Origin: Silene conica
Lineage: Eukaryota; Streptophyta; Magnoliopsida; Caryophyllales; Caryophyllaceae
Assembly: GCA_029255685.2 (NCBI GenBank)
Contig: CM055317.2
Span: 22,452,501 to 22,516,500, forward strand
Length of the DNA: 64,000 bases
Reading direction: 5' to 3'
Every line of letters starts with the position of its first letter. The first letter of the stretch is position 1. Under the pieces are notes generated by a model. That model was not told the DNA's origin, did no database searches, and worked only from the letters and a program-made list of their open reading frames with translations. Shown here piece after piece: positions 1 to 11,856 of this stretch. The position numbers were made by a program, and so were the translations under genes.

Positions 1-1618
1 ACAGCTAATCAATCATGAACCAACCACAAAGCGTTCATTCATGAGCTAATCAATTATGGACCATCTACAAAGGGTTCAACCACAAAACTAATCAATCAGA
101 CTATAATCATGAATAAGAGGTACACAAGGTGAAAAGAATTAATGGAACCCGATTCATAAAACCAAAGTTATAAACGATTTTAGGAAAACACGGGATCTCA
201 GCCGATCAGGCCACCGGCGGACGGTGGGCCGACTGAGAACCTTAGTCACCTTTTTTGGAAACTTAGAAAAATTACTGAAGAAGGGGTCTCAGCTGGTGGA
301 CCGGCTGTCGGCCACCCAGTTGAGAGTCCTACTCTCTCATCCCTATTTATATAACACAAGCAATGAGGCTCTCAGTCGGTCAGACCAGCGGCGGACGGTA
401 GGCCGGCTGAGGAGTCTTGTACATATTTTCAAAGAAATTAAAACAGAAGAGAAGGCAGGGGTTCTCAGCCGGTCAGTCAACCGTCGGCCGGTTGACCGAC
501 TGAGAGCCACTGTACGCGGAAAACTCATTTTTCGCAAGAACAACACAAGTCCAATTCGTGAAACGGTTTCTAGATATGATTCTTACCTACAACATTTATC
601 AAACCCAGCAAGTAATCATAAAATAACCATACTTATGAAACAAAGTAAGAATCAAAATATGTGTTCATACTCCCAATTTCATAAACAAACTATATCCATC
701 CTCAAAACTATGAACAGCAACAAACCACCAATTTTATCAACCCAAATCAGAAATTAAACACTCCTAATATAATTCTTATGTAAAATTTCAGATTATAAGC
801 TACCCATAACTTATTAAACACAAAACACACATCAAATTCACATAAACATCAAATAAAATCCATGTCCACTTTGTTTATGACAAAAGTCAAGTTTTCTCAT
901 CAAGGTTACCTATTTTAAGCCAAGAATCCTCAATAGAACGTAAATAACCAAAGTATCAACACAAGAGTCTTCAAAACTTCATCCTACAATCATAAAATCA
1001 AGATTACAAAAACGAAACTAAGAAGAGGGGAAGAGACAGAATTTCGTGCTCCCCTAAAGTCAGGAATTTCTCACCTTTAAATGACGGGCACGAGAAGAGA
1101 AATCCATAGCCGCAAAAATCAACGAATTCCGATGAAAAACAAATGATTTATGGTGATTTTTGTAATTGTAAGAGGGTTTTTATGAAGGAGAGAGAAAGGA
1201 GGCAAGGGTTGTAAGGTTGAAGATGATGAATATGGTTTCCATATTCCCCTTTAATATGAAAAGGAGTGAGTTAGGATTTAAGTGACAAGTCGGTACTTGA
1301 GTCGGGTTTACTTGTTGAGACGGGAATATGCTAAGTAAAGCTAGTCTACGAGATGCACAACAAAAACAACTCAAAAGCAATTGTACACCTAAATCGCATT
1401 ATATCAAAATTTTCGGAATACATTTAAAAATTTCCAAACGAGGATGTGAAATCGTAAATATACCATATACGAACTTATATGAAAATCCCATTTTAACTAA
1501 AATGCTTCAATATTCAGATTAATTAAATAAAATTATGAAATTTCATAAAACCTATTTTATTTCAAAATTTCAATTAAAATCTTTAAATATTATGAGTCGG
1601 AAATAACGGGGTGTTACA
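1..1618 (-). repeat. Left (3') LTR of the Ty3-like element, cut by window edge
   Basis: Aligns along its length with the right LTR from about 21480 to 23293. It ends on the plus strand in CGGGGTGTTACA, the reverse complement of the usual plant LTR start TGTAACACCCCG. The segment 1-120 holds degenerate short repeats around ACCAACCACAAAGCGTTCA; the right LTR has more copies at 21430-21760. Confidence 0.85.
197..504. repeat. Four dyad-symmetric CTCAGC...GCTGAG modules in the left LTR
   Basis: Modules lie at about 197-237, 288-324, 371-411 and 464-504, each 37-41 bp and starting 83-93 bp apart. Each opens with CTCAG(C/T)(C/T)GG and closes with the imperfect inverse CCGRCTGAG, with GGCGGACGG, GTCGGCC or similar at the centre. 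They are strikingly GC-rich in an AT-rich LTR. The same four occur in the right LTR at 21864-22168. Function unknown. Confidence 0.75.
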
Positions 1619-2068
1619 ATCACCCCACCTTTCAAAAAGTTCTGTCCTTGAAACTTGAAAACGAAAAGTAATAAATAACAAAAGACAACTCTAACAACCA
1701 ATACGTTTACCGAGATTTCGTTATTTCAAAATTTAGATTTCTTTCAAAGATTTTGAAATAAATCCCAAGGCACAAGTCTTCGTCAAGGGGGTGTTGGGGT
1801 TCTCATTACATATTCAAATGCCCGACACTCCAAATCAGAGACAAGTCCAAAGTTAAATAAAATAAAATTTAAAACTAGACCGATCGGGCGCCGATGAGCA
1901 TAGTACAAGTTATCAAACGTCTCCGATAACAAGCTCTAACGTCAAATCAACGCTGAAACCAACCAAAGTCGTAAAACATTCAATTCCTTCGAACCCGACT
2001 TTCCAAAAACAACTTTTATTTCCAAATTCTCAAAATGAGTAAAGTTTCAAAGGGAGTTTGAAGCTCTC
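1619..2068. other. Internal region of the Ty3-like element, non-coding
   Basis: Holds the polypurine tract (on the minus strand) next to the left LTR and otherwise AT-rich DNA without a supported gene. Confidence 0.6.
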
Positions 2069-2349
2069 ATTGCCATTATAATATAACTTTTTTTCTAAAA
2101 ATGCCATTACAAATTTTTTTTTTCTATTATTGCCCCTCTATAATGTAGTTTACTTATTTGATTGTCATTAGGTAACCTTTTACCTACTTAGCCGGTAAAC
2201 TAAATCTAAACCTTATAATTAATTAATTAATTAATTAATAATATTAAACAAATTCGCTAAAAAAAGATTGTGCGTATGGCATATGGCAGGATATATATAG
2301 TGCGAGATTAAATAAAAATAAACAAAACTCCTAATGAATCAACATAAAT

Positions 2350-2756
2350 TCTCATAGAAGACGAATACTATCCGTCACAAGCTGAAGACGGAAAGTGTCT
2401 CTCTCACAAAATGCAAGTCGGATGATTCATGAAATGCTCAACTTGTTCTCCCACTTGCAGGGTTGTGAGAGGGATACTATCCGTCTTCAGTTTGTAACGG
2501 ATAGTATTCGTCTTCAACAAGACTCTTTGATGAATCAGTTGTTTCCTGGAGATTTTTGCGTACAATAATAAACAACAGTTGGTCTTGCTTGTGACGGGTT
2601 GGGAAGAGAGACGGATAATGACACTCACAAAACGAATAGGGGGGACAAAGTGGGGCACCCCTCATGTGCTTCCCTCTATCCTCTAAATGGACATTTTGTG
2701 AGACAAAATGGTATCCGTCACTCCGAAGTGACGGATATCTCCTGTCTACAATGAGA
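2350..2756. mobile_element. MITE with TCTCAT...ATGAGA ends, nested
   Basis: The left end reads TCTCATAGAAGAC then TATCCGTCAC. The inverse of the right end reads TCTCATTGTAGAC then TATCCGTCAC. Inside, 2357-2514 forms a further inverted repeat (GAAGACGAATACTATCCGT against its inverse). No gene; the small frames here read the palindromic sequence. Confidence 0.5.
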
Positions 2757-2817
2757 TTTTGTGAATAAACAAAGCCCCTAACCTGCGTCAATCCCTTTTC
2801 AATTTCTAAATCAACGG

Positions 2818-2987
2818 ATTTGTGACGGGCATATCCGTCGCAAGTTTGCGACGGGTCAAGTATTAATCATGGGGATATATAAGACAAAAACATAGTGCAT
2901 TGTGAGTAGCAAACTGCTTTGTCTTATCTACCTACGTGAGTAGTATTTGACTCGTCGCAAACTTGTGACGGATATACTGTCGCAAAT
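2818..2987. mobile_element. Short MITE with ATTTG(T/C)GAC ends, nested
   Basis: An inverted repeat of about 45 bp: the left arm contains GACGGGCATATCCGTCGCAA and the right arm contains ACGGATATACTGTCGC. A diverged relative is split by the Helitron-like element (38097-38145 plus 41405-41524), so this copy serves as an empty-site reference. Confidence 0.6.
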
Positions 2988-3165
2988 AAGACTTGCTGAA
3001 CTTAATTAAGTCTAATAATGCTTGGTAACCTACTAACCTTCTATTGCAGGTAAAGCAAATATGAAATGGCATTGAGGAAAGTAAAACAAATTTTAGAGGG
3101 GCACTAATAGAAAAAAAAAAATTATAATGGCAATAATAGAAAAAATGAAATTTTATGATGGTAAT

Positions 3166-5184
3166 AAATGTATTTAACTCGTTTCAAAGGTAATGAAAGT
3201 TTATAATCAATAGAAAGGCAAATTATTCAAGCGGTTATAGAAGGTACAGAAACAACAACACAGATTACACTTAGCATAAACGATCACAAGTTAATGGCTT
3301 ACAGACTAATGGAAGCACAATGAAGGACCAAGGAAGCGGAAACAAAAAAGATCGAGTCGAGAAGGATGACAACTCTTCGGGATACAGAAGACATTAACCC
3401 CTAAATCCACAATCGAAACGTCACCACAACGATTCCTCAAGCAACCTCTAGAAACGAGTCAAGAAACCTCTATACTAACAAGGATTCCTCGATCTCACTT
3501 ACGTCTCTTGCCATTAACTGATCAACGGGACAAGGTACATCCCATCAAAAGGAAATCCAACACTCTCACTCATCACACACTAACATGCACATTCCACAAA
3601 GATGGGGTCAATCACATAGATTAGATCACACTCATATCTATTTATCGTCAGCTAAGGTTTTCGCTCAAGGTAGAATCCTAAGTAACAGATCCTAGACGAC
3701 CAAGGTTCACGCACTCCCAAAACTCTAGATTAGCATTCCATTATCATAACCTCAATTCCAAAAATCAAAGATATAGTATTCTCCATACGGTAACTATTCT
3801 TAAACATAGGACCATGAGACAACCATCCGAAAGCTTTAGTTCCGAACAGCTCGATTCCATCAAACTAAATCCACATAAGCACTTCGAAATTCTAAATTCC
3901 AAAATCTTATTACCGTAAAGTGAACATCCAAAAACAAGGTCTTACAAAAGTAACAACTTCAAATTCTCAAGCTTCAAAACCTCATTACTGAAAGCGATCA
4001 CCCAAAAGGAAGGCTTCAAAGAAGCAACAACTTTCACTCGAACGGTTTCCATACGACTATTAGTACTCTCATAGAGAGATACAACCATCATTAACCTCAC
4101 GGTTGACATAAATCCACAATTAGCACTCGTATAGCTAAACCTTTAACATGAAACCCTCAAGATGACACACTATCTAGTATTACCCAAATATTATTAACAC
4201 GAACTCTCTCAACCAAATTTCGATAACACAAAACTAAGGATCCTTAAGGCACATATCACTACACCAAAAACAAGTCAATCCCGCCGTTAATCCAAATGAA
4301 AGGGAACAAGGCTCACATGGGAGGAAATAAGACACGAACTTCAGGAACAAATGCAATACCGAACTTGGGAGTGAACACACAAGGTGACACGCTAAGAAAC
4401 TTTAGGATATGGGCTCCAATAAAAGTGAAGCCAAGAGCAGAAGGAGAAGCAATAGAGGAAGGAGAAGAGAAACGACATAAAGGAGTGATCATGATTTCGA
4501 CTACCAGATTTCCCAAGCCTCGGGTTTTTAAAATTCTCAAAAGGTTCCCATCCTTCACTTTCCAAGTCAAGTAAGTCAATTATTGGTTCTAAAGGAGCAT
4601 TTTCCAAAGCAGCTCACTATACTATAACTCTTCAAAATTAAAGAATTACCATTATCCCAAATCCAACTATTCCATAAGGTTTAGATATCTCAACTTTGCT
4701 AATCCCTCAAATGATAATTATATAACTCTTCCAAGTTGTAAATCCTTATACCATGGTCACCTCATAAGCATCACTTTTCATCTGTTAACAACTCTTAAAT
4801 CCTCAATTCTCCAAACTTCTATCTTTCAATGAATTACTATATCATATCCACACACCAGTGGTACATCCTCGAATTTCCTCAAGTACTCTAATAGATAAAT
4901 GCTAAGATCCATTAAGTAGCTAAAGGTCAAATCCTTGATCAATTCCTCCAAATTTACATCGCAATTCCTCTCGACCCATATCCACTATCACCAATGATTC
5001 TCACTCTTCAAACAACAAGTCTTTATTATATTCGAACTCATTCACCAATTCAAGTGATACTACCCCACGTCACTTATCCAATTAGACAAACCACTAATCA
5101 CTTGGTTCACCAAAACATGTCTCATGATACTCCCTAGGTTTTCCATAAATAATCAACATTTCTCAAAATACGGGTTAAGGTTAT
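3166..5184. other. Internal region of the Ty3-like element, non-coding
   Basis: AT-rich, no supported gene. An open frame at 4296-4574 has antisense open frames over the same bases and no recognisable domain. The last five bases (5180-5184, GTTAT) are the target duplication of the Copia element. Confidence 0.6.
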
Positions 5185-6665
5185 TGAAGAGTCTATTGAT
5201 ATGATATACTCAAGAAGGGGGGGGGGGGGTTGAATTGAGTATGCCTTTAAATCTTCTTCGATGTGTGTGAGTTTGTATGATGATCGTTGAGTAGAGCAAG
5301 TAATAAAGAGAGACACAATATTTTTGAAGTGGTTCAGTCTCACACTCTGAGACCTACGTCCACTATTCTCGATTAATAAAATTAGTACCGACTCCGGATT
5401 ACAATTTTATCAACCATACTCGTACAACTTTGATGTTAGTTGTAACTCAATCTAGATACCGTTAAATATCTAGCTACGTCAAGTACCGTTAAATACTTGA
5501 TTACAATGAGTACCGTTAAATACTCGATCTATCTTACGCTAATAAGATAAGTCTTCTATGAGTTTCTTCTTGTTCACAATCTTGAATAAATAAGATCAAT
5601 GCTTGAGCACTTGAATCTTGAATCGGATATGACAATGATAAGCTCGATCTTGAAGAATATGAACGGCGGTTTTTCTCTCTTGATTTGCGTGTATATTGTG
5701 TGTGTATGTCGTGTGGTTCAATGTATCATGGTAGTCTATTTATATAGAATATGTATCTAGGTAATTCAAACCCTAGATGATTTAGGAATATTACTTAAAC
5801 TAGAATACTAGTCTTTTAGTAATACTACCTTAAATCTAATCTTAATATATTTAGGAAAGATATAATAATATACTATATGTATTATATAAGGAATCAATTT
5901 CCTAATTCATATTTTAGGAAAGATCTTTATATAATAAACAATTAGTATCCTTATTAAATCAACTTCCTAAACCATGTCAAAGATAATAAAATATATTAGC
6001 ATAATATAATCTTAGTTTGTTTAGGACATTAAATAAATACATAATATTTATTTAAATAAACCCTAAACGATTTATGGTAATGTGGCATATCACATGTTTC
6101 CAAAAATCGAAACAAACTTTATCTAGATTATATATTTTTGACAATAAAGATCATATAAAAATCCTTAGTTTATTTTAGTAATAAATAATTATCTCATAAG
6201 ACAATTATTTATTCCTTATTTAACTTAAAGATATTTTATATAATCCTATTAAGATTAACAATTCTATTTATTAAAATAGAATACCAATTAAACACTAATT
6301 CTACACGACATAAATTTGGAAACAAACGTTTCAACCAAACACATATATTCCAATCATTTCTTCATAATATAGAGTTATAGCTATGAGCTATAACTTGAAT
6401 CCATCTTGTACTAAAGCTATAGTTGATGAATATAACTTTAATTCATTATGCGCGCTTGTGATCTTCTATCAATCTTCGACTTAGTCAATTCATTGACTAA
6501 TATGCTTGAATCTTTTATACTTGATTGATTAGATCTTGTTACTAATGTTCTGTACACTTAGCACACGATTATACATATGAGTATATAATATATAAATAGC
6601 TAGACTTGTCATTATCAAAACATAAACATATATACTATATATATATTTGAATATATGGTTCAACA
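5185..6665 (-). repeat. 3' LTR of the Copia element
   Basis: On the minus strand it starts TGTTGAACCATATATTC and ends CAATAGACTCTTCA. A poly-G run near 5217 is longer than in the other LTR. Nearly identical to 17580-19059. Confidence 0.92.
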
Positions 6666-7135
6666 AATTCCCCCTTTTTGATGATGGCAAGTCTTTCTTA
6701 GATTTCGTGTCTAAGTGTATGTTCCCCCTCAATATAATAATGGTCATTCATAGCAAAGATCAACTTAGGGTTTTTATCTTCTATCTATCCCATATCCTTT
6801 AAGAACCCTAAGAGACAATGAATTACGACAAGGAGCAAGCTTAGGCAAATTCTAATCTAAGTCGCATATTTTCCCCCTCTTGACATCATCAAAAAGATGA
6901 GAACAAAGACATGAAACGACTAGAATAATATACGTACGAAACATAAGCAAGCATATAAACGAGTCTAAAAATATGAACATAGAAAGTATCACACAATCAC
7001 ATACGGAATGTTAAAAAAATATACACAACCAATATGAAAATACTATGCCAATGGGCCGAATGAGGGGCAATGTTTAAGAAAATGGGCCTGGCTAGGATAG
7101 GATAAATGGACCTGCAAAAGATAACAGATACGATG

Positions 7136-9569
7136 TGTAACACCCCCATTTATTTAAGAGCCTTTAGCAAGACATTCTCAAATAAATGAAGCTGTTACCA
7201 TCTCGGAATATCCGAGGTAGTGAATAACAAAGTAAAACAACCAAAGTACTTTATAAAAACTGATAAATTTTAAAGTTTGATTATTACAGATATTACCTAG
7301 TGGAAAAACAAAAATACAACTGATGACTCCTCTAGAAGTGATATAGTACTAAGTCGGTCCAATGTATGCATCTCACATTCCTGCCCCAGCTCCTAGCTCA
7401 TCTGTCTCTGACCTGTAGAATCTACTCCCCATTCCGGATCATCGTAGGTGTACACGAATACACTGTCAACCTCGCGGTTGAGTAGGGTAACACAATAATT
7501 ATAATGCAACAGTTAAATGATATGCAAATGTTATGACATGCTCGAGCTCAATCTCAATCTCAATCTCAATCTCAATCTCATACCCTTGCACCAAGCCATA
7601 CCGAACCTCCCGGCAGACTATAATCGGTCGTCACCGAACACCAGCTCAATAGCTGATAAGACACCAGGCCTGGTCTGCAGAACCACCCTGGGCTTTATAT
7701 CAGAACAATATCTGACCATAACTTTCTCAATAACCAATGCATATGCTATGCTCATGAATGCAACGATATAATTATTCAATCATGCTATCAAATAATCAAA
7801 TGCTCATGCCAATACCAATAATTCACAATCAATCCAACCCATATCATTCTCATATAAATCATTTTAGGCATCGATAAACACACAATACCACATCCATTCA
7901 TAACACATCATAGAGTATAAGGTCAGTGTATCCTACCTGGAATAGCAAGCTGAAGACAAGCAAATATCGTCTAGTAATACTCCACCTCGAATTCCGCTCC
8001 TATAATATTGCTTAATATTAAATTATACTCATACAACCAACTAATTATAAGCTTACTAACCATTGACTTACTAAAAATAGTACCTACTAAAAAAATAGCA
8101 TTCAAACATTAACAATTATTACTAATTAATTAAAAGTTGCTAATTATAGACTTGACAACTATAACCCGACATTACTAAAATAAAGTGCACACTCAACATA
8201 TCCAATTAATAATCATACTTGTACCATTAGTAACAATATATATATATATTACAACTAATAATAGTTTAACAACAATAATAACAATACCCATTTTACTAGT
8301 ATATCATATCATAAAGATACTCATGCATACAATAACATAGTTAAAATTAGTAATGACCATATTATGCCTCATATACCATAATTAAAAGTATTACTAGTGC
8401 TAATAAGGTGAGGATAACATACTAATCTAATTACCATACTAATCCTACACGTAAAACAGAACCAAAGAATTAAAACAGCCCACTCAACCCGTGAACCAAC
8501 AACCCTTCACCGACTCACTTCGCAACCTACTGCCGTGACAAACACTAGGTCTACAACCGCCTGCAACCTCTGACTTCACCTCTGGCACCACCAGGCTCAC
8601 CTCTGAGCCACGGTGGTTCCAGGGAGGAGGTCAGTGGCCGTCGGCTACCACCACCGCCACCAAACCATCGCAATAAAAACCCCTGTACCACCACCTGTAC
8701 CCTTTTCTCAAACTGCCTACTCAACTAACTCTACTATAAAAACGACACCAGCGACCAAGAACCACCGTGATGACAACCAACCTACCACCCTGACTACCAC
8801 CAACACAAACACCATAACATTCGTGTCAAACAACAACAGAATTTTGTTCGAAATCAAACGCAATATCACCCGCTCAGAACCCCTGATCTGATAGCAAAAT
8901 CACGCACTGAACAGAAGGGAAAACAACCTCTACTGGTGGTCCACGGTGGTCAACGACGACTCCAAAAGGTCAAAATACAACTACCCTACACCCTAGATTA
9001 ACAATATACACAAACCAGAATTAAAACGTATCTTTACTATGTGAAATTGCGAATTGAAGTTGAAAGGATAAAACAGAGAAAAAAGAATTGTGGTGTCCTC
9101 ACCTCCTTCTGCGTGTAAACGAGCAGCCCCTGACCACCTTAAACCCACCGCGAAGACCTCCCTGCTATTCTCTGATATGGCGGCTGTGTGTGTGTGTGAT
9201 TGTATGTAGGTCGAGTAGATGAGAGGTAGGGTTTTTTTCTTGGGGTTTATGTCAGGCAGCAAAGGTGAGTGTTGAGGTGTTTGTCAGATTTTCTTACTAA
9301 AACGTGATGGGCTGAGTAAATGGCACGCAAATCAAGGCCCAAACAACTACATAAAACACGATTTTATTACTAACTCATATACTCGGCCCTTCACTAACCG
9401 CATATAAAGTATAAAACACCTTTTCGACAAATAAATTATCGCATACAAACGTTTCAATATACCTATACGTCCATATAATTATTAAATAATATTAAAATAT
9501 AATTCAATAAAAATACTATCAACTCCTCAATATAAATAATAAATATTAAAAGGAATACGGGGTATTACA
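7136..9569 (-). mobile_element. Solo LTR (Ty3-like) inserted in the Copia 3' region
   Basis: A lone 2434-bp LTR: the plus strand opens TGTAACACCCCCATTTATTT and closes GGGGTATTACA. The 5-bp duplication CGATG flanks it (7131-7135, 9570-9574). Its first 0.8 kb is the reverse complement of the ends of the LTRs at 57150-57944 and 62917-63711, including the (GAGATT)n tract next to a GAGCTCGAGC motif, so it belongs to a related family. No internal sequence is left, which fits LTR-LTR recombination after insertion. Small frames at 7517 and 8613 read low-complexity LTR sequence. Confidence 0.9.
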
Positions 9570-9778
9570 CGATGGGCCAAGTCAAAAGGAATTAGAAAGT
9601 TGGGCCTGTTTGGGTTTAGGAAATCCGAAGAAGCAAAAGATGAATTAGCTTCGGATTTCTAATGGGCCAGGGAAAGGCATTGGGCCACAAGACAAAAAAG
9701 TTCATAAGTCCACCCCAGACTTAAAACAACAACAAACCAACTTCAATCCAACCAAGAAACAGAGACGGAGATGACGGA

Positions 9779-11314
9779 TCACGAACGAGAGCTTGAACCC
9801 GGATTCTTTGCATAGGGGTTCACGTAGTCGGGTCGGGTACGGAATTCGAGGGTCTCCAACTTATCTAGGCAACTGTTCACGTTCCTTCCTTGAGCATTGA
9901 GTGCGATTTCGAAGTTAAGTACCTTGAGCGAGAGTGCCTTGACGGCCTCAAGTGCTTTAGAAGCATCCTCTCGCAACAACCCATGATCACGCACTATAGC
10001 TCCTCCTTGAGATGCAAGAAAAGAAAGACGATCACTCATGCTTAATAACTCCGAACAGACAACAGAGACCTCCGAGCCAATTTTCACCAAATGCTTATCC
10101 ACTTTCTCCATCCATTCCGTTACCTTAACCTCAAAATCACGACTACCTTCTGCACAATTTCCCGAAGCACCCAAGTTCACTTTTTCTTGCTTCACTTGGC
10201 ACAGTCCAATAATCGTGTCCATCTTAGCTTCCAAACCTTCAAATGAGGGAGAAGGATTTGGATTAGGACTCTCCTCAACCGACTTTCCGAATGCCAAATC
10301 AACTCCATCACCCATAATACCCGTCAACTTGAGCAATTTATCACACATTCGATCTTTAGGCTTAACACCATAGCTACAATCGTCCACAACACCCTTTTTT
10401 AACAAGATTTCGGAAACCCACATTCCATAAGGAATATCGAGTGTTGAACTTGGTTTTTCTTTGATTAAAACAGAGGAGGTTTGACAAATCTTCGAACACA
10501 ACAAGAAGGCAAGATTGATTTTGTTTCCTTCTAACCAATGAAATAATACGATAGCTTCAATACTTGACAATTTATCACGACCACCTCTCCTAGGTAGAAT
10601 CGTGTTCCAAAGATAGTTAACAAACAACTTCAATTTTGGTGAGAATGAATTTGTTAGAAGCGGAGAAATTTCAGTGGCGTTCTCATCAAAATATTGTTTA
10701 ATCATCATTTTTTGTTCTCGGGTCACCACCCCCCATTCCTTACGAGTATCAATGTCAAGACCATTTTGACTAAGATGAAAAATTTCACAGATATCACCCA
10801 AGGATACTTCGACATCCCTTCCATTCACCACAGCTTTCAACCCAGACTCACATGGTTTTACGGAGGCAAAGAACTGTACCAGTTCAATCGGAAATATCAA
10901 ACCCGAAAAATTGCTAATATACTCCCACCCTTGAAATTCTAAAAATTTCTTAAAGAAAAGCAGAGACTTAGATCTGCTTACCCAAGATGTCGGGTAAAAT
11001 CGACCCGCATGAATGGAATAAGGAAGGAGACGGTCAATAAGCATACCTTCGTACTTAGTCATGTGAACTCGCTTGAGACCCTCCTTGGTAGCTTCGACGG
11101 AGTATTCTTTGAACAGAGGACGAGGATTCTTGGAATCACTTTCTTGCATGTCGTCCGAAACAGAAGAGGCAACTCGATTAAGTTTGCGACGTTTTCCGTT
11201 GTCTGGGGTTGGACCGGCGGTGGCAATGGGTGTTGGGGATGGTGGTGGTGACGGAGTAGGTGAGGGTGGAGAGGGTTTCTTTTGTTGGGAGCGAGTGGCG
11301 CGTGAGGGTGGCAT
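9779..11314 (-). CDS. Extra ORF downstream of pol in the Sirevirus (env-like position), 511 aa
   Basis: An open 511-residue frame in the same orientation as gag-pol and between pol and the 3' LTR, the place where Sireviruses carry their env-like or extra ORF. Residues 1-35 are Pro/Ser/Thr-rich, and a basic KRRK patch at about 41-44 could be a nuclear signal. Residues about 70-300 resemble the plant family annotated as putative plant transposon protein (for example PTSWVSRSK, LVQFFASVKP, GDICEIFHLS). Residues about 355-490 are rich in heptad-like Leu/Val spacing and may be coiled coil. I see no signal peptide or convincing membrane segment, so a real envelope role is doubtful. The family assignment is from memory of the domain pattern. 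Confidence 0.7.
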   Translation of the reverse strand: MPPSRATRSQQKKPSPPSPTPSPPPSPTPIATAGPTPDNGKRRKLNRVASSVSDDMQESDSKNPRPLFKEYSVEATKEGLKRVHMTKYEGMLIDRLLPYSIHAGRFYPTSWVSRSKSLLFFKKFLEFQGWEYISNFSGLIFPIELVQFFASVKPCESGLKAVVNGRDVEVSLGDICEIFHLSQNGLDIDTRKEWGVVTREQKMMIKQYFDENATEISPLLTNSFSPKLKLFVNYLWNTILPRRGGRDKLSSIEAIVLFHWLEGNKINLAFLLCSKICQTSSVLIKEKPSSTLDIPYGMWVSEILLKKGVVDDCSYGVKPKDRMCDKLLKLTGIMGDGVDLAFGKSVEESPNPNPSPSFEGLEAKMDTIIGLCQVKQEKVNLGASGNCAEGSRDFEVKVTEWMEKVDKHLVKIGSEVSVVCSELLSMSDRLSFLASQGGAIVRDHGLLREDASKALEAVKALSLKVLNFEIALNAQGRNVNSCLDKLETLEFRTRPDYVNPYAKNPGSSSRS

Positions 11315-11856
11315 TGTGGTAGTGAAAATGGTGGTTTGAGTTGAATTTTTGGTGGAGGTTTGATGAATTTTAATGGTGATGGAGGTTTGAAGTTTGTGGA
11401 ATTTTATGGAGTTTTTAGTTGGGGACGGTAAGGAGGTAAGTAATTGAGATGAGTTGTGGTAAGTTTGGGGTAATAATTATGGTTAGGTAAAGTCAAAGGC
11501 TAGGGTCTAGGTTGGGGTACGTGGCACATGATGGAGTAAGAACACACGGTTTGTGTGTTAAATAAGGTAAGTTATGAATTTTCTTTTTATTTTGTTTTTC
11601 GTTTTAGTAATATTTGTATATTATTGTTTTAAAATAATTTGTAATATGTATATTGTGGGGAATTATAATATGTGACGTAATATTATTGTGAGATCGATTG
11701 TGCACACATTCATATGTAAATCGTATAATATAACTATAATCACAAAATTTATCATCAAATATATACATACACATGCAGCGGAGTATACGGACACAGTCAT
11801 ATAATCTCATCTAAACCGTAGTCAATCATTGGGTTATTTTTGCTTTTAAGATTTGA

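Larger units (their letters stand above)
2069..3165. mobile_element. MITE-like element with about 75-bp terminal inverted repeats
   Basis: The left end (ATTGCCATTATAAT..., then CTATTATTGCCCCTCT) is matched in inverse by the right end (AGAGGGGCACTAATAG... ending in TTTATGATGGTAAT). The match runs about 75 bp with a T-rich tract in the middle. The body contains two smaller inverted-repeat elements (2350-2756, 2818-2987). No coding region. No clear target duplication was found. Confidence 0.6.

Noticed and set aside
197-504. Dyad modules considered as a CRISPR-like array
   Set aside because: The sequence is a plant nuclear LTR. Only four modules, imperfect and not followed by spacers of constant length, and no cas-like genes.
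224-757. 177-codon open frame in the left LTR
   Set aside because: It reads through the dyad modules; the matching frame in the right LTR has a different length, and no domain is visible.
4296-4574. Open frame in the Ty3-like internal region
   Set aside because: Frames of similar length run antisense over the same bases; no recognisable domain or second copy.
7517-7771. Frame with an LNLNLNLN run
   Set aside because: It translates the (CTCAAT)n tract of a solo LTR.
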